A stretch of 64,000 bases of DNA, taken from NCBI RefSeq assembly GCF_004684085.1, contig NZ_SRHZ01000077.1, forward strand, positions 40,077 through 104,076, written 5' to 3'. Below, piece after piece: positions 44,087-54,671 of this stretch. Source of the DNA: Stenotrophomonas maltophilia (lineage in GTDB: Bacteria > Pseudomonadota > Gammaproteobacteria > Xanthomonadales > Xanthomonadaceae). Both the position numbers and the translations under genes were made by a program. The notes beneath the pieces are model-generated. The model did no database searches, was not told the DNA's origin, and saw only the letters and a list, made by a program, of their open reading frames with translations. Each line of letters starts with the position of its first letter. Position 1 is the first letter of the stretch.

Positions 44087-47000
44087 TCACTCGGCGGTCT
44101 TGCGCTTGAACACGCGTTGCACCACCACGAAGAACAGCGGCACGAAGAACACGCCCAGCACGGTGCCGACAATCATGCCGCCGAGCACGCCGGTACCGAT
44201 CGCCTGCTTGGCGCCGGAACCGGCACCGGTGGAGATCGCCAGCGGCAGCACGCCCATGCCGAAGGCCAGCGAGGTCATGATGATCGGGCGCAGGCGGTCG
44301 CGGACCGCATGCATCGTCGCCTCGATCAGCCCCGCGCCCTTCTCCAGGTGTTCCTTGGCAAATTCGACGATCAGGATCGCGTTCTTGCTGGTCAGGCCCA
44401 CCGTGGTCAGCATCGCCACCTGGAAGTAGATGTCACGCTCCATGCCACGGAAGGTATTGGCCAGTACTGCACCAAGGATGCCCAGCGGCGCCACCAGCAG
44501 CACCGAGGTCGGCACGCTCCAGCTTTCGTACAGGGCCGCAAGACACAGGAACACGATCATCAGCGACAGCGTGTACAGCAGCGGCGTCTGCGAGCCCGCC
44601 TGGCGTTCCTGATAGGACATCGCCGTCCATTCGACACCGAAGCCCTGCGGCAGCTGCTTGGCCAGCTGTTCGATCTCGGCCATCGCATCACCCGAGGCCA
44701 CGCCCGGCGCCGGCTCACCCTGGATCTCGGAGGCCGACACGCCGTTGTAACGCTCCAGTCGCGGCGAGCCGTAGTCCCACTTCTTGCTGGCGAAAGCGCT
44801 GAAGGGAACCATCTCGCCCTTGTCGTTCTTCACCGACCAGAGATCGAAGTCCTCCGGCACCATGCGGAACGCCTGGTCGGCCTGCACGAACACGCGCTTG
44901 ACGCGGCCGCGATCGACGAAGTCATCGATGTACGAGCTGCCCCACGCGGTGGCCAGGGTGGCGTTGATCTGGTCGATCGACAGGCCCAGCGAGGTCGCCT
45001 TGGCCACATCGATATCGATGCGGAACTGCGGCGTGTCTTCCTGGCCGTTCGGACGCACATTGGCCAGCTTGCTGCTCTGGGCCGCCAGGCCCAGCAGCTG
45101 GTTGCGCGCGGCCACCAACGCTTCATGGCCCTGGCCGCTGTTGTCCTTCAGGAAGAAGGTATAGCCCGAGGCGGTGCCCAGTTCCGGAATGGCCGGCGGC
45201 GGGAAGGCAAAGATGAAGGCATCCTTGATCTGTCCCAGTGCGGCCATCGCACGGCCGGTAATCGGCATCACACCGTTGTCAGCATCACGGTCCTTCCAGT
45301 CCTTCAGCTTGACGAAGGCCATGCCCGCGTTCTGGCCCATGCCGGCGAAGCTGAAGCCCTGCACGGAGAACACCGACTCGACGGCATCCTTCTCGTTTTC
45401 CATGAAGTGCTTTTCAAGCGCGGCGATCGATTCCAGCGTGCGCTCCTGGGTGGCACCGACCGGCGCCTGCACCAGCGCCATCAGCACGCCCTGGTCTTCA
45501 TTGGGCAGGAACGAGCTGGGCAGGCGCACGAACAGCACGCCCATCAGCAGGAACAGTGCGGCGACGATGCCCATGAACCGCCACGGACGGTGCAGGATGC
45601 CGCGCACGCCACGCTGGTAGCTTTCGCTGGTGCGATCGAAACCACGGTTGAAGCCATTGAAGAAACGGCCCGACCAGCCCTTGTGTGCAACGTGATGCTC
45701 GCCCTTCTTCAGCGGCTTGAGCATGGTGGCGCACAGCGCCGGGGTCAGCACGATCGCCACCAGCACCGACAACGCCATCGCAGAAACGATCGTGGCTGAG
45801 AACTGCCGGTAGATGACGCCAGTGGAGCCACTCATGAAGGCCATCGGCACGAACACCGCCGACAGCACCAGGCCGATACCCACCAGTGCGCCGGTGATCT
45901 GGCCCATCGACTTGCGGGTGGCTTCCAATGGCGACAGGCCCTCTTCGGACATGATGCGCTCGACGTTCTCCACCACCACGATGGCGTCATCCACCAGCAG
46001 GCCGATGGCCAGCACCATCGCGAACATGGTCAGCATGTTCACCGAGAAGCCCAGCACCGACAGCACGCCGAAGGTACCCAGCAGCACCACCGGCACGGCG
46101 ATGGTCGGGATCAGGGTGGCGCGGAAGTTCTGCAGGAACAGGTACATCACCACGAACACCAGCACGATCGCTTCGATCAGGGTCTGCACCACACCCTTGA
46201 TCGAGACGCGCACGAACGGAGTGGTGTCGTACGGGATCTCGGCCTTCAGGCCCGCCGGGAAGAAGCCTTCCAGTTCCTTCAGGGTTGCATCGACACCGGC
46301 CGCGGTGTCCAGCGCGTTGGCGCCGGTGGCCAGGGTGACCGCCAGGCCGCTGGCCGGCTGGCCGTTGTAGCGGGTGACGAAGTCGTAGGACTCGGCACCC
46401 AGTTCGACGCGGGCGACGTCACCCAGGCGCAGCTCGGCACCGTCCTGCGCGCCACGCACGATGATGTTGCGGAACTGCTCCGGGGTCTGCAGGCGCGACT
46501 GTGCGTTGATGGTGGCGTTGAGCTGCTGGCCCTTCACCGACGGCGCACCACCCAGCTGGCCGATGGCCACCTGTGCGTTCTGTGCCTTGATCGCAGCGGT
46601 CACTTCCGGCACCGACAGGCCATAGGTATGCAGCTTGTTCGGGTCCAGCCAGATGCGCATGGCGTACTTGCCACCGAACACCTGGATGTTGCCCACGCCC
46701 GGCACGCGGCTCAAGCGGTCCACGACATTGGAACCGACGTAGTCGGCGATGTCGTTGGCATCCATGCTGCCGTCTTCGGACACGAACGCGATGACGTTGA
46801 GGAAGCCCGAGCTGGACTTGGCCACGTTGATGCCCTGCCGCTGCACTTCCTGCGGCAGCAGCGGCATGGCCAGCTGCAGCTTGTTCTGCACCTGCACCTG
46901 GGCGATGTCCGGGTTGGTGCCGCTCTCGAAGGTCAGGGTGATGGTGGCCTGGCCGTTGGACGAGCTGTTGGAGGAGAAGTAGATCAGGCCATCAAGGCCC

Positions 47001-47209
47001 TTCATGTTCTGCTCGATGATCTGCGTCACCGAGTCTTCGACCACCTTGGCCGAAGCACCCGGGTAGCTGGCGCTGATTTCCACCGCCGGCGGTGCGACGT
47101 TGGGATACATCGAGATCGGCAGCTTGAACAGGGCCAGGCCGCCGGCGAGCATGATGATGATCGCGATGACCCACGCGAAGATGGGTCGATCGATGAAGAA
47201 ACGTGCCAT
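44087..47209 (-). CDS. smeE: RND efflux transporter SmeE
   Basis: A 1040-residue HAE1-type RND proton antiporter, the pump of SmeDEF, which expels quinolones, tetracycline, chloramphenicol and other drugs in S. maltophilia. Twelve membrane helices. The first is [20 protein letters not shown]. Porter-domain start: [19 protein letters not shown]. The proton-relay acidic pair in helix 4 is present ([16 protein letters not shown]), as are [27 protein letters not shown] sequences. The N-terminal ARFFIDRP is standard for the family. A good ribosome site (GGAG) precedes the ATG; smeD ends 12 bases upstream. Confidence 0.92.
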   Translation of the reverse strand: MARFFIDRPIFAWVIAIIIMLAGGLALFKLPISMYPNVAPPAVEISASYPGASAKVVEDSVTQIIEQNMKGLDGLIYFSSNSSSNGQATITLTFESGTNPDIAQVQVQNKLQLAMPLLPQEVQRQGINVAKSSSGFLNVIAFVSEDGSMDANDIADYVGSNVVDRLSRVPGVGNIQVFGGKYAMRIWLDPNKLHTYGLSVPEVTAAIKAQNAQVAIGQLGGAPSVKGQQLNATINAQSRLQTPEQFRNIIVRGAQDGAELRLGDVARVELGAESYDFVTRYNGQPASGLAVTLATGANALDTAAGVDATLKELEGFFPAGLKAEIPYDTTPFVRVSIKGVVQTLIEAIVLVFVVMYLFLQNFRATLIPTIAVPVVLLGTFGVLSVLGFSVNMLTMFAMVLAIGLLVDDAIVVVENVERIMSEEGLSPLEATRKSMGQITGALVGIGLVLSAVFVPMAFMSGSTGVIYRQFSATIVSAMALSVLVAIVLTPALCATMLKPLKKGEHHVAHKGWSGRFFNGFNRGFDRTSESYQRGVRGILHRPWRFMGIVAALFLLMGVLFVRLPSSFLPNEDQGVLMALVQAPVGATQERTLESIAALEKHFMENEKDAVESVFSVQGFSFAGMGQNAGMAFVKLKDWKDRDADNGVMPITGRAMAALGQIKDAFIFAFPPPAIPELGTASGYTFFLKDNSGQGHEALVAARNQLLGLAAQSSKLANVRPNGQEDTPQFRIDIDVAKATSLGLSIDQINATLATAWGSSYIDDFVDRGRVKRVFVQADQAFRMVPEDFDLWSVKNDKGEMVPFSAFASKKWDYGSPRLERYNGVSASEIQGEPAPGVASGDAMAEIEQLAKQLPQGFGVEWTAMSYQERQAGSQTPLLYTLSLMIVFLCLAALYESWSVPTSVLLVAPLGILGAVLANTFRGMERDIYFQVAMLTTVGLTSKNAILIVEFAKEHLEKGAGLIEATMHAVRDRLRPIIMTSLAFGMGVLPLAISTGAGSGAKQAIGTGVLGGMIVGTVLGVFFVPLFFVVVQRVFKRKTAE

Positions 47210-47221
47210 GGGGTTCTCCGC

Positions 47222-48403
47222 TTACTTCGCGCCTGCGGCCGGGGCTGCAGGTTGGGCTGCGGCCGGCTTGGCCGGGGCGGCGCCCTGTTCGGTGGCGTTC
47301 ACGGGCATGCCCGGGCCGATCTTCTGCAGGCCTTCGACAATGACCTTGTCGCCGGCCTTCAGGCCGTCCTCGACCAGCCACTTGTCGCCGACGGTACGGC
47401 TGACCTTGACCGGGCGCGCCTCGACCTTGTTGTCCTTGTCGACCACCATGGCGCTGGTGTCGCCCTTCGGATCGCGGGCGATGCCCTGCATCGGCACCAG
47501 CACCGCATCGCTGCGCACGCCACCGCCGATGACCGCGCGCACGTACATGCCCGGCATCAGCAGGCCATCGGGATTGTCGACCTTGACCCGCAGGCCGAAG
47601 CTGCCCGTGGCCGGGTCAACGCTGACTTCGGAGAACTCCAGCGTGCCCTTGTGCTGGAAGGTGCTGCCGTCTTCCATCAGGATGCTGACCGGGGTCTGCT
47701 GGTTGTCCTGCAGGCGGCCGGCGGCCAGTTCGCGGCGCAGCTGCAGCAGTTCGGCCGAGGACTGGGTCAGGTCGACGTAGATCGGGTCCAGCTGCTGCAC
47801 AGTGGCCAGCGCGGTGGCCTGGCCGGCACTGACCAGCGCGCCCTGGGTAACGCTGGACTTGCCGATGCGGCCGCTGATCGGCGCAGTGATGCGCGCGTAG
47901 CCGAGGGTGACGTTGGCCGCATCCAGCGTTGCCTTGGCGGCGCCGACGTCTGCGTCGGCCTGCTTCTGCGCAGCCACGGCGTTTTCCAGATCCTGCTGAC
48001 TGACCGCGTCGACCTTGGCCAGCTCGGTGATGCGCTTGGCGCTCAGGCGGGCGGCATTGGCGGTGGCTTCGGCGCGGGCCAGCTGGGCACGCGCGCTGTT
48101 GGCCTGGGCGCGGTAGCTCGCGTCCTCGATCTGGTACAGCGGCTCGCCTGCCTTGACCATGCCGCCCTCCGTGAACAGGCGCTTGGCGACGATGCCGTTG
48201 ACCTGCGGGCGCACTTCAGCGACCAGGAACGCATTGGTACGGCCCGGCAGTTCTCGGGTCAGACCTACGGTTTCGGACTTCAGCGTCACCACGGTGACGT
48301 TACCCGGGCCCTGTTCGGGGGCCTGGGGTTGGCCGCCACAGGCAGCCACGGTCGCGGCGATCGCCAGCGACAGTGCAAAGGGTCGGATTCGGCTCAGCAA
48401 CAT
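47222..48403 (-). CDS. smeD: Membrane-fusion protein SmeD
   Basis: A 393-residue periplasmic adaptor (AcrA/MexA type), predicted lipoprotein (VAAC). Lipoyl half-motifs VRPQVNGIVAKRLFTEGGMVKAGEPLY and ARITAPISGRIGKSSVTQGALVS-type sequences surround an alpha-helical hairpin (about 95-165). The beta-barrel and membrane-proximal domains follow. An Ala/Pro-rich tail ends it. The ATG at 48403 is preferred because it starts the lipoprotein signal; a frame extends 55 codons further through the operator region. First gene of the operon, controlled by SmeT. Confidence 0.9.
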   Translation of the reverse strand: MLLSRIRPFALSLAIAATVAACGGQPQAPEQGPGNVTVVTLKSETVGLTRELPGRTNAFLVAEVRPQVNGIVAKRLFTEGGMVKAGEPLYQIEDASYRAQANSARAQLARAEATANAARLSAKRITELAKVDAVSQQDLENAVAAQKQADADVGAAKATLDAANVTLGYARITAPISGRIGKSSVTQGALVSAGQATALATVQQLDPIYVDLTQSSAELLQLRRELAAGRLQDNQQTPVSILMEDGSTFQHKGTLEFSEVSVDPATGSFGLRVKVDNPDGLLMPGMYVRAVIGGGVRSDAVLVPMQGIARDPKGDTSAMVVDKDNKVEARPVKVSRTVGDKWLVEDGLKAGDKVIVEGLQKIGPGMPVNATEQGAAPAKPAAAQPAAPAAGAK

Positions 48404-48559
48404 GACGGAAAGGCTCTTGAAGGAAAGGGTCTCAGCCAGCGCTGATACGGCGGACCCTCCACCACAAACAGTGAAGACCGTGCGAACAGCGCCCACCCGG
48501 GTGGAGTGGGAGCCGGACGGGCCTGCCACGCACACGGCGGGAATGATGGGAACGAAATA

Positions 48560-48583
48560 TACATACATGCGTGTTTGTTTGTA
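48560..48583. promoter_or_regulatory. SmeT operator (pseudo-palindrome) between smeT and smeD
   Basis: TACATACATGCG followed by TGTTTGTTTGTA forms an imperfect inverted repeat in an AT-rich island, 46 bases before smeT and 157 bases before smeD. SmeT is known to bind a pseudo-palindromic operator of about this length that overlaps both promoters. This is the only such site in the interval. Coordinates of the flanking bases that belong to it are approximate. Confidence 0.75.
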
Positions 48584-48628
48584 AACCGGTACAATTCAGC
48601 CACGTTTCACCCGCACTCGTACCGACCC

Positions 48629-49288
48629 ATGGCCCGCAAGACCAAAGAGGACACCCAGGCAACCCGGGAAGGCATCCTTGACGCCGCCGAAGCCTGCTTC
48701 CATGAACACGGCGTGGCCCGTACCACGCTGGAGATGATCGGTGCCCGTGCCGGCTACACCCGCGGCGCGGTCTACTGGCACTTCAAGAACAAGAGCGAGG
48801 TGCTGACCGCGATCGTCGAACGGGTGCACCTGCCTTTCATGCAGGAACTGGAGCGCACCTCCACCGACCAGCGCGACACGCCGGTGCACGACCTGCGTGC
48901 GGTGATGATCCACTCGTTCATCGAGCTGTCCGAGGATGAGCGCCTGCGCAAGACCATGGAGATCATGCTGCGCAGCGACGCCTCGGCCGATACCAAGGTG
49001 CTGACCGAACTACAGCAGGCCGGCTTCCGAGATGCGCTGGACCGCATGGAACGCGCCCTGCGCCGTGCGCAGGATCTGGGCCAGCTGCGCGAAGGCGCCG
49101 ACCCGAAGATCGCCGCACGCATGCTGCACGCCACCGTGCTGGGCGTGCTGCACGGGGCGATGGTCGAACCGGACCTGATGGACCTCAAGCGCGACGGCAT
49201 GCTCGCACTGGACATGACCCTGGCCGCCTACGTGAAGGACGGCGTGTTCGTTCCTGGAACGGTGCCCGAGCCGTTGCCGGAAGCGTGA
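48629..49288 (+). CDS. smeT: TetR-family repressor SmeT
   Basis: A 219-residue regulator. The N-terminal helix-turn-helix (ATREGILDAAEACFHEHG, then TTLEMIGARAGYTRGAVYWHF) is of the TtgR/AcrR type and the C-terminal helices form the drug-binding pocket. SmeT represses smeDEF and itself, and loss-of-function changes raise multidrug resistance. I see a complete frame with no disruption. It is transcribed divergently from smeD. The ATG at 48629 is used; upstream codons run through the operator. Confidence 0.93.
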   Translation: MARKTKEDTQATREGILDAAEACFHEHGVARTTLEMIGARAGYTRGAVYWHFKNKSEVLTAIVERVHLPFMQELERTSTDQRDTPVHDLRAVMIHSFIELSEDERLRKTMEIMLRSDASADTKVLTELQQAGFRDALDRMERALRRAQDLGQLREGADPKIAARMLHATVLGVLHGAMVEPDLMDLKRDGMLALDMTLAAYVKDGVFVPGTVPEPLPEA

Positions 49289-49293
49289 GGTCG

Positions 49294-49344
49294 CTGCCGG
49301 GCATGGCCCGGCGCTACCGAAGTAGATCCACGCCATGCGCGGAT
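49294..49344. repeat. Reverse REP unit and a GTAGATCCACGCC unit side by side
   Basis: 49294-49317 is a reverse GCGCCGGGC unit ending CTAC; 49322-49344 is a forward GTAGATCCACGCCATGC unit. Two stem classes meet head to head, five bases after smeT. Confidence 0.8.
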
Positions 49345-49354
49345 GCAAACGAAA

Positions 49355-49376
49355 AAGGCCGCCTTTCGGCGGCCTT
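49355..49376. terminator. Terminator between smeT and hslU
   Basis: AAGGCCGCC paired around TTTC, with GAAAAAGG on the left. On the minus strand, TTTTTCGTTTGC follows the hairpin, six bases after the hslU stop. It may also stop smeT transcripts, though the tail on that side is weak. Confidence 0.82.
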
Positions 49377-49381
49377 CTCAA

Positions 49382-50758
49382 TTACAGGATGTAGCGGCTC
49401 AGGTCAGGGTCCTGCACCAGCTCGCCCAGGTGCTTGTCGACATAAGCACTGTCAATGGCCAGCGTCTCACCGCCACGGTCCGGCGCTTCGTAGCTGAGCG
49501 AATCCAGCAGGCGTTCCAGCACCGTGTGCAGGCGACGCGCACCGATGTTTTCCTGGCGCTCGTTCACCTGGAAGGCGATCTCGGCAAGACGATCGATGGC
49601 ATCGGCGGTGAAGCTGACCTTGACGCCCTCGGTCGCCAGCAGCGCTTCGTACTGCTTGGTCAGCGCGGCCTTCGGTTCGGTCAGGATGCGCACGAAATCC
49701 TGCTTGCTGAGGGCGCCCAGTTCCACACGGATCGGGAAGCGGCCCTGCAGTTCCGGAATGAGGTCGCTGGGCTTGGCCAGGTGAAACGCACCCGAGGCGA
49801 TGAACAGGATATGGTCGGTCTTGATGGTGCCGTACTTGGTGGACACATTGGAGCCTTCCACCAGCGGCAGCAGGTCGCGCTGCACGCCTTCGCGCGAGAC
49901 ATCACCACCGCCTACGTTATCGCCGCGCTTGGCGACCTTGTCGATCTCGTCGATGAAGACGATGCCGTGCTGCTCGCAGGCTTCGATGGCGGCGGTGCGG
50001 ATGTCATCTTCGTTGACCAGCTTGCCCGCCTCTTCTTCCAGCAGCAGCGGGCGCGCGGCCTTGATGGTCAGCGTGCGCTTGTGCGCCTTGGCGCCGCCAC
50101 CGAGGTTGGCAAACATCGACTTCAGCTGCTGGCCCATTTCTTCCATGCCCGGCGGGGTCATGATGTCCATGCTGACGTTGGCCGACAGGTCCAGTTCGAT
50201 CTCGCGATCGTCCAGTTCCCCATTGCGCAACATCTTGCGGAACTTGATGCGGGTCTCGTTGTCCTGCGCCGACGGTTCGTTGCGCGCCACCTCCGGATCG
50301 AAGCCAATGCCACCGCTGCGGCGCGGCAGCAGCGCATCGAGGATGCGGTCTTCGGCACGCTCTTCGGCCTGGGTACGCACGCGCACCTTGGCCTGTTCGC
50401 GGTACAGCTTCACCGCGGTATCGGCCAGGTCGCGGATGATCTGCTCCACATCCTTGCCGACGTAGCCCACTTCGGTGAAGCGGGTGGCTTCGACCTTGAC
50501 GAACGGTGCATTGGCCAACGTGGCCAGGCGACGTGCGATCTCGGTCTTGCCGACGCCGGTCGGGCCGATCATCAGGATGTTCTTCGGCATGACTTCGTTG
50601 CGCAGCTCAGGCTCCAGCTGCATGCGGCGCCAGCGGTTGCGCAGGGCAATGGCCACCGCGCGCTTGGCATCGTGCTGGCCAACGATGTGCCGGTCCAGTT
50701 CCTGCACGATTTCGCGCGGGGTCATGGTGGCGGAGGAAACTTCAATCTTGTGCGGCAT
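49382..50758 (-). CDS. hslU: ATP-dependent protease ATPase subunit HslU
   Basis: A 458-residue AAA+ unfoldase that feeds the HslV peptidase. It starts [17 protein letters not shown] after a short extension. Walker A is [15 protein letters not shown], Walker [12 protein letters not shown], and the pore motif is GYVGKD. The intermediate domain follows Walker A. The C-terminal LSRYIL is the conserved tail that docks into HslV. The ATG at 50758 gives [16 protein letters not shown]; the inner Met 11 residues later is an alternative. It follows hslV by 76 bases with a REP between. Confidence 0.96.
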   Translation of the reverse strand: MPHKIEVSSATMTPREIVQELDRHIVGQHDAKRAVAIALRNRWRRMQLEPELRNEVMPKNILMIGPTGVGKTEIARRLATLANAPFVKVEATRFTEVGYVGKDVEQIIRDLADTAVKLYREQAKVRVRTQAEERAEDRILDALLPRRSGGIGFDPEVARNEPSAQDNETRIKFRKMLRNGELDDREIELDLSANVSMDIMTPPGMEEMGQQLKSMFANLGGGAKAHKRTLTIKAARPLLLEEEAGKLVNEDDIRTAAIEACEQHGIVFIDEIDKVAKRGDNVGGGDVSREGVQRDLLPLVEGSNVSTKYGTIKTDHILFIASGAFHLAKPSDLIPELQGRFPIRVELGALSKQDFVRILTEPKAALTKQYEALLATEGVKVSFTADAIDRLAEIAFQVNERQENIGARRLHTVLERLLDSLSYEAPDRGGETLAIDSAYVDKHLGELVQDPDLSRYIL

Positions 50759-50783
50759 GGGTGTGCTCACGAATGCGTTGTCG

Positions 50784-50807
50784 GTAGCGCCGGGCCATGC
50801 CCGGCGG
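50784..50807. repeat. Single REP unit between hslV and hslU
   Basis: A forward GTAGCGCCGGGCCATGCC unit lies in the 76-bp gap of the hslVU operon. It is a single copy and not a pair. Confidence 0.83.
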
Positions 50808-50834
50808 ATCGGGAATGCCGGTGACGGTTCCCCG

Positions 50835-51386
50835 TCACAACTCCTCAACCACCACGTTGCGGTTGGTGTAGATGCAGATGTCGCCGGCGATGCCGATTGC
50901 TTCGCTGGCGATGGTGCGTGCATCCAGTTCGGTGTGCGCCATCAGCGCGCGTGCCGCGGACAATGCGTAGGAACCGCCGGAACCGATGGCGATGATGCCG
51001 TCCTCCGGCTCGATCACATCACCGGTGCCGCTGATGATCAGCGAGGTTTCCTTGTCCGCCACTGCCAGCAGGGCCTCGAGCTTGCCCAGGCGGCGCTCCG
51101 TGCGCCAATCCTTGGCCAGCTCGACCGCAGCACGCTGCAGCTGGCCGTGCTTTTCCAGCTTGGCCTCGAACAGCTCGAACAGGGTGAAGGCATCGGCGGC
51201 GGCACCGGCGAAGCCGGCCAGCACCTGGCCATCACGACCGAGGCGACGCACCTTGCGCGCATTGCCCTTCATCACGGTGTGGCCCAGCGTGACCTGGCCG
51301 TCGCCGGCAATGGCCACGTGCTCGCCGCGACGGACGCAGACGATGGTGGTGGCGTGGAAAACGTTGGGATTCTGACTGGGGTCCAT
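50835..51386 (-). CDS. hslV: ATP-dependent protease subunit HslV
   Basis: A 183-residue Ntn hydrolase, the peptidase of the HslUV complex. A 12-residue propeptide ([12 protein letters not shown]) precedes the catalytic Thr13 in [20 protein letters not shown] and [15 protein letters not shown] are family marks. Length and order with hslU are canonical. The heat-shock promoter expected in front was not identified. It is the second proteasome-type peptidase in this window, besides the Anbu homologue. Confidence 0.97.
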   Translation of the reverse strand: MDPSQNPNVFHATTIVCVRRGEHVAIAGDGQVTLGHTVMKGNARKVRRLGRDGQVLAGFAGAAADAFTLFELFEAKLEKHGQLQRAAVELAKDWRTERRLGKLEALLAVADKETSLIISGTGDVIEPEDGIIAIGSGGSYALSAARALMAHTELDARTIASEAIGIAGDICIYTNRNVVVEEL

Positions 51387-51559
51387 GCGGCCTCCGATAG
51401 CTGTTCACGGGAGATGGGGACAGCGCCGGGTGCGATCAAGCCTGCGTGGATGGCTGCCGTTCAGCGCTTGGCCGCGCCCTATGGGCAGGAGGGCGCCCTT
51501 CCAGCGAGCGCATCGCAATCCGCGCGGACCCCGCCGCCCGAACGTGGAACGACGGCCGT

Positions 51560-51760
51560 TCAGCGCTTGGCCTGCGAAGGCCGGTCCGGATTCGGTTCGA
51601 TGCCCCAGGCGATGTACCAGTCTTCGCCCTGCGTCTCGATCGGGTGCTGGGTGCGTCCGGACCCGTTGCCGCACGCCAATGCGTCAGCCGCGCAGTAGCG
51701 GTCGCAGCCCCAGCAGATGCGTTCGGGGTGCTTGGGGTGCAGCGGTATGGGCTTCGCCAT
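51560..51760 (-). CDS. DUF3079 small protein
   Basis: A 66-residue protein with four Cys (ICWGCDRYC, then LACGNG) that could bind a metal, and a Trp-rich end (GEDWYIAWGIEPN). It fits the DUF3079 family, of unknown function. MAKPIPLHP is the usual start, so the ATG at 51760 is chosen over one ten codons upstream. The last 18 bases of the gene region (51555-51572) recur at 51456-51473. It is on the same strand as hslVU, 173 bases upstream. Confidence 0.82.
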   Translation of the reverse strand: MAKPIPLHPKHPERICWGCDRYCAADALACGNGSGRTQHPIETQGEDWYIAWGIEPNPDRPSQAKR

Positions 51761-51845
51761 GGTGGCGGTTTCCTCGTGGCCTGTGGCCACGGTGCGCCGG
51801 TTGCACCCGCCCTGCCCTGATCCAGATCAAGGGCGGGACATACCG

Positions 51846-51907
51846 GTAGCGCCGGGCCATGCCCGGCGAGCGTGCAGCAGACGCCACCGGGCATGGCCAG
51901 GCGCTAC
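51846..51907. repeat. Inverted REP pair overlapping the xerC stop codon
   Basis: A forward unit starts at 51846 and a reverse unit ends at 51907 with GCGCTAC. On the minus strand the GTAG head reads GAG-TAG, so the repeat supplies the TAG stop of xerC (51904-51906). Confidence 0.87.
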
Positions 51908-52785
51908 TCGGCCTTGTTGCGGCGCTTCGCGCGGGGATGCGCGGCATCGTAGACCTTGGCCAGGTACTGGAAGTCGAGGTGGGTATAGATCTGGGTGGTG
52001 GCGATGTCGGCATGGCCGAGCAGTTCCTGCACACCGCGCAGATCGCCGGACGATTCGAGGATGTGGCTGGCAAAACTGTGCCGCAGCATATGCGGGTGCA
52101 CGTGCTTGAACAGGCCCTGGCGCTGCGCCAGCTGGCGGATGCGGATCTGCACCGCGCGTTGGCTGATCGGCCCGTTGCGGCCGGGAAACACCGGCATGGT
52201 CGGCCCGCCACCACTTTCTGCACGCCACGCCTGCAGCGCTTCGCGCGCCGGCCGCCCGAACGGCACCCGACGCTGGCGATTGCCCTTGCCCAGCACGTTG
52301 ACCAGCCCGCTGGCGAAGTCCAGATCACGCCAGACCAATCCGCACACTTCGCTCAGGCGCAGACCGGAGGAATAGAACAGTTCCAGCAGCGCGCGGTCAC
52401 GGCGCCCAAGTTCACCCTCCGGTTCCAGTTCAACCAGCTGCACCGCCTCATCGGCATCCAGTACCTGCGGCAACCGGCGTGGCGCGCGCGGCGCCTTCAG
52501 CGTCGCTGCCGGGCTGACTTCGATACGGCCGTGCTTGAGCAGCCATGCATAGAAGCTGCGACAGGCCGACAACCGGCGTTGCAGGCTCTTGGCCGACAGG
52601 CCCCGGCGATGTTCATCGGCGATGAACTGGCGCAGCGCTTCGGCATCGAGTGCTTCCACCGACCCGCCACGCGGTTCGGCCCACACCGACAGCGCATCCA
52701 GGTCGCGGCGGTAGGCATCGAGCGTATGCGCCGACATCCGCCGCTCCACCTGAAGGTGCTGCAGGAAGGCCTGTACTGCGCTCAT
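51904..52785 (-). CDS. xerC: Site-specific tyrosine recombinase XerC
   Basis: A 293-residue recombinase that acts with XerD at dif to resolve chromosome dimers. N-terminal SAM-like domain: [23 protein letters not shown]. Catalytic residues are visible: Arg in [12 protein letters not shown], Lys in [22 protein letters not shown] (His and Arg), [13 protein letters not shown] (His and the Tyr nucleophile). Its stop codon is the TAG of a REP head. It follows the DUF484 gene by 16 bases, in the conserved lptM-dapF-DUF484-xerC order. Confidence 0.96.
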   Translation of the reverse strand: MSAVQAFLQHLQVERRMSAHTLDAYRRDLDALSVWAEPRGGSVEALDAEALRQFIADEHRRGLSAKSLQRRLSACRSFYAWLLKHGRIEVSPAATLKAPRAPRRLPQVLDADEAVQLVELEPEGELGRRDRALLELFYSSGLRLSEVCGLVWRDLDFASGLVNVLGKGNRQRRVPFGRPAREALQAWRAESGGGPTMPVFPGRNGPISQRAVQIRIRQLAQRQGLFKHVHPHMLRHSFASHILESSGDLRGVQELLGHADIATTQIYTHLDFQYLAKVYDAAHPRAKRRNKAE

Positions 52786-52801
52786 CGCCGTAAAGTCCTG
52801 C

Positions 52802-53476
52802 TCAGTCCCGGAAGCGCTTCAGGCCGGTGACCAGCGCATCGCCCATCATGCGCAGGAACAGCGTACCCATGCCCGGGTAGAAGCGGTTCGGGTCGTGGCT
52901 GCCGACCGCGATCAGGCCAACGCCCGGCAGTGGCAGCAACGCGGTGGTCTGCACTTCTTCGCTGCGCACGCCGTACAGGACGGCGTTCTTCTCCGGCTGC
53001 AAGCGGCCACAGATCGGCTCGCCGTCTTTGAGGCAATCGCGGAACGGGCCCAGCTGCGCATCATCGGCGGCGATCACCTGCAGCCAGTCCGCCTGCTCCA
53101 GCCCGGCCACCGGCGCGTGCACCACCAATCGCACCAGATCACCGGCGAAATCTTCCTGCAGCGAGGCGGCCATCGCGCGCAGGGTGTCAGCGGCGTTGTC
53201 CTGCTTCATCAGCGCAAGGGTGAGCTGATGCGTGCGCACCGCCAGGCGTTCATTGACCTGGGCGGTCGCACCCAGGTCGGCCAACCGTCGCGCCAGCTCG
53301 CGGTTCTTCTCGCGCAGCACTTCCAGCTGGTAGCTGGCAAGCGACGCGGTCGGGCCGTCATCGCGTGGCACCACCAGGGTCAGGGCCAGGTCCGGGAACT
53401 GCTTGAGGAAGCCGGGATGGCGCCGCAACCAGGCAGCGACTTCATGGGCTCCGAGCTTGTCGACGGTTTCGGTCAT
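52802..53476 (-). CDS. DUF484 family protein
   Basis: A 224-residue cytoplasmic protein with a short helical start ([18 protein letters not shown]), a coiled segment ([18 protein letters not shown]) and a GAF-like domain (about 100-220) ending [20 protein letters not shown]484 genes almost always sit between dapF and xerC, but their role is unknown. The ATG overlaps the dapF stop by four bases. Confidence 0.92.
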   Translation of the reverse strand: MTETVDKLGAHEVAAWLRRHPGFLKQFPDLALTLVVPRDDGPTASLASYQLEVLREKNRELARRLADLGATAQVNERLAVRTHQLTLALMKQDNAADTLRAMAASLQEDFAGDLVRLVVHAPVAGLEQADWLQVIAADDAQLGPFRDCLKDGEPICGRLQPEKNAVLYGVRSEEVQTTALLPLPGVGLIAVGSHDPNRFYPGMGTLFLRMMGDALVTGLKRFRD

Positions 53477-54324
53477 GCGATCCACTCCCCTTCGAAGACG
53501 AATGCGGTCGGGCCAGCCATCACCACCGGCTGGCCATCGCCCGGCCACTGGATGCGCAGCTCGCCGCCGGGCAGGCTGATGCGCGCATCGCGCTGCAGGC
53601 GCCCGCGCTGCATCAGGGTGACGGCAGCAGCGCAGGCACCGCTGCCACAGGCCAGGGTTTCACCGACGCCGCGCTCGAACACGCGCAGGCGTGCGTGCGC
53701 CGGGCTCATTACCTGGGCAAAACCCACGTTCACCGAACGCGGGAACGAGGCATGCTGCTGCAGCAGCGAACCGACGCGCTCAACCGGTGCGGCATCGATC
53801 AGACCGACTTCAATCACTGCATGTGGGTTGCCCATCGATACCGCAGCAAAACGCACGGTTTCACCCTGCAGCGGCAACAGGTACTCCTCACGCGGATGGG
53901 CGAAGCCCACCAGCGGCACGTTGGCCGGCTCGAATGCAGGCACGCCCATCGCCACCGCGTACTGGCCATCGCCCAGCACCGTTACCGCGTGACTGGCCAG
54001 TGGGCTGTCGATGACGAACGCATCGCCCTGTGCACTGCCCTCGCGTACCAGCCAGGCGGCGATGCAGCGCGCGCCGTTGCCGCACTGCTCGGAGTTGGAA
54101 CCATCGGCATTCCAGATGCGGTACGAAGCCACTGAGCCTTCCGCGCGCGGCGCTTCGATGGTCAGGATCTGATCGCAGCCGACACCGGTGTGGCGGTCGG
54201 CCAGGCGCGCGGCCAGTTCAGGCGTGGGCGGCGCGGTACCGTCACGCAGGTCGATCACTACGAAATCATTGCCCGCGCCATGCATCTTGCTGAAGCGCAG
54301 GGCCTTGGAACCGGCCTTACTCAT
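53473..54324 (-). CDS. dapF: Diaminopimelate epimerase
   Basis: A 283-residue cofactor-independent racemase that makes meso-diaminopimelate for lysine and peptidoglycan. It starts [15 protein letters not shown]. The two catalytic Cys are in [10 protein letters not shown] and [12 protein letters not shown]. The ATG at 54324 is used; the open frame upstream lies in lptM. The start overlaps the lptM stop by eight bases. It supplies a precursor for the cell-wall genes elsewhere in the window. Confidence 0.97.
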   Translation of the reverse strand: MSKAGSKALRFSKMHGAGNDFVVIDLRDGTAPPTPELAARLADRHTGVGCDQILTIEAPRAEGSVASYRIWNADGSNSEQCGNGARCIAAWLVREGSAQGDAFVIDSPLASHAVTVLGDGQYAVAMGVPAFEPANVPLVGFAHPREEYLLPLQGETVRFAAVSMGNPHAVIEVGLIDAAPVERVGSLLQQHASFPRSVNVGFAQVMSPAHARLRVFERGVGETLACGSGACAAAVTLMQRGRLQRDARISLPGGELRIQWPGDGQPVVMAGPTAFVFEGEWIA

Positions 54325-54589
54325 TCCCGCCGCCCACCTTCTTCGCAGGCGCAGGCGCCGGTTGGGGGATGGGTGCAGCCGGGTCTGCGGTCGTGGCCGG
54401 GGTGCCGCTGCCCTGGTTCTCCGCCGGGGTCGCCTCGGTGGCGGGCTCGGCAACCGGTTCGACCAGTTCTTCGACCGGTACCGGCTTCTGCGGCAGTACC
54501 AGCGGGCCCTTGTTGCCGCAGGCGGCGAGGAACAGCAGCGAAGACGCTGCCAGCGGAATCAGGATGGCGTTTCGATGGGGGATCTTCAT
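54317..54589 (-). CDS. lptM: LptM-like small lipoprotein (YifL family)
   Basis: A 90-residue lipoprotein with LAAC (Cys24) followed by the family signature [11 protein letters not shown]. coli LptM (YifL) helps assembly of the LPS translocon LptD. The rest is a Pro/Ala/Glu-rich tail longer than in E. coli. It overlaps dapF by eight bases and begins the dapF-DUF484-xerC operon. Confidence 0.9.
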   Translation of the reverse strand: MKIPHRNAILIPLAASSLLFLAACGNKGPLVLPQKPVPVEELVEPVAEPATEATPAENQGSGTPATTADPAAPIPQPAPAPAKKVGGGNE

Positions 54590-54636
54590 GCCCCGAGTAT
54601 AGCCATTGGTGGCTGAGCGGTTGGTGCAGGGGATCG

Positions 54637-54663
54637 GGTTGCCGGCCAGCGGCCGGCACCACC
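54637..54663. repeat. Reverse GTGGTGCCGGCC-class repeat unit
   Basis: GGGTTGCCGGCCAGCGGCC followed by GGCACCACC, one change from the GTAG head. It lies in the gap between lptM and the DUF454 gene. Confidence 0.78.
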
Positions 54664-54671
54664 GCAGGCGG

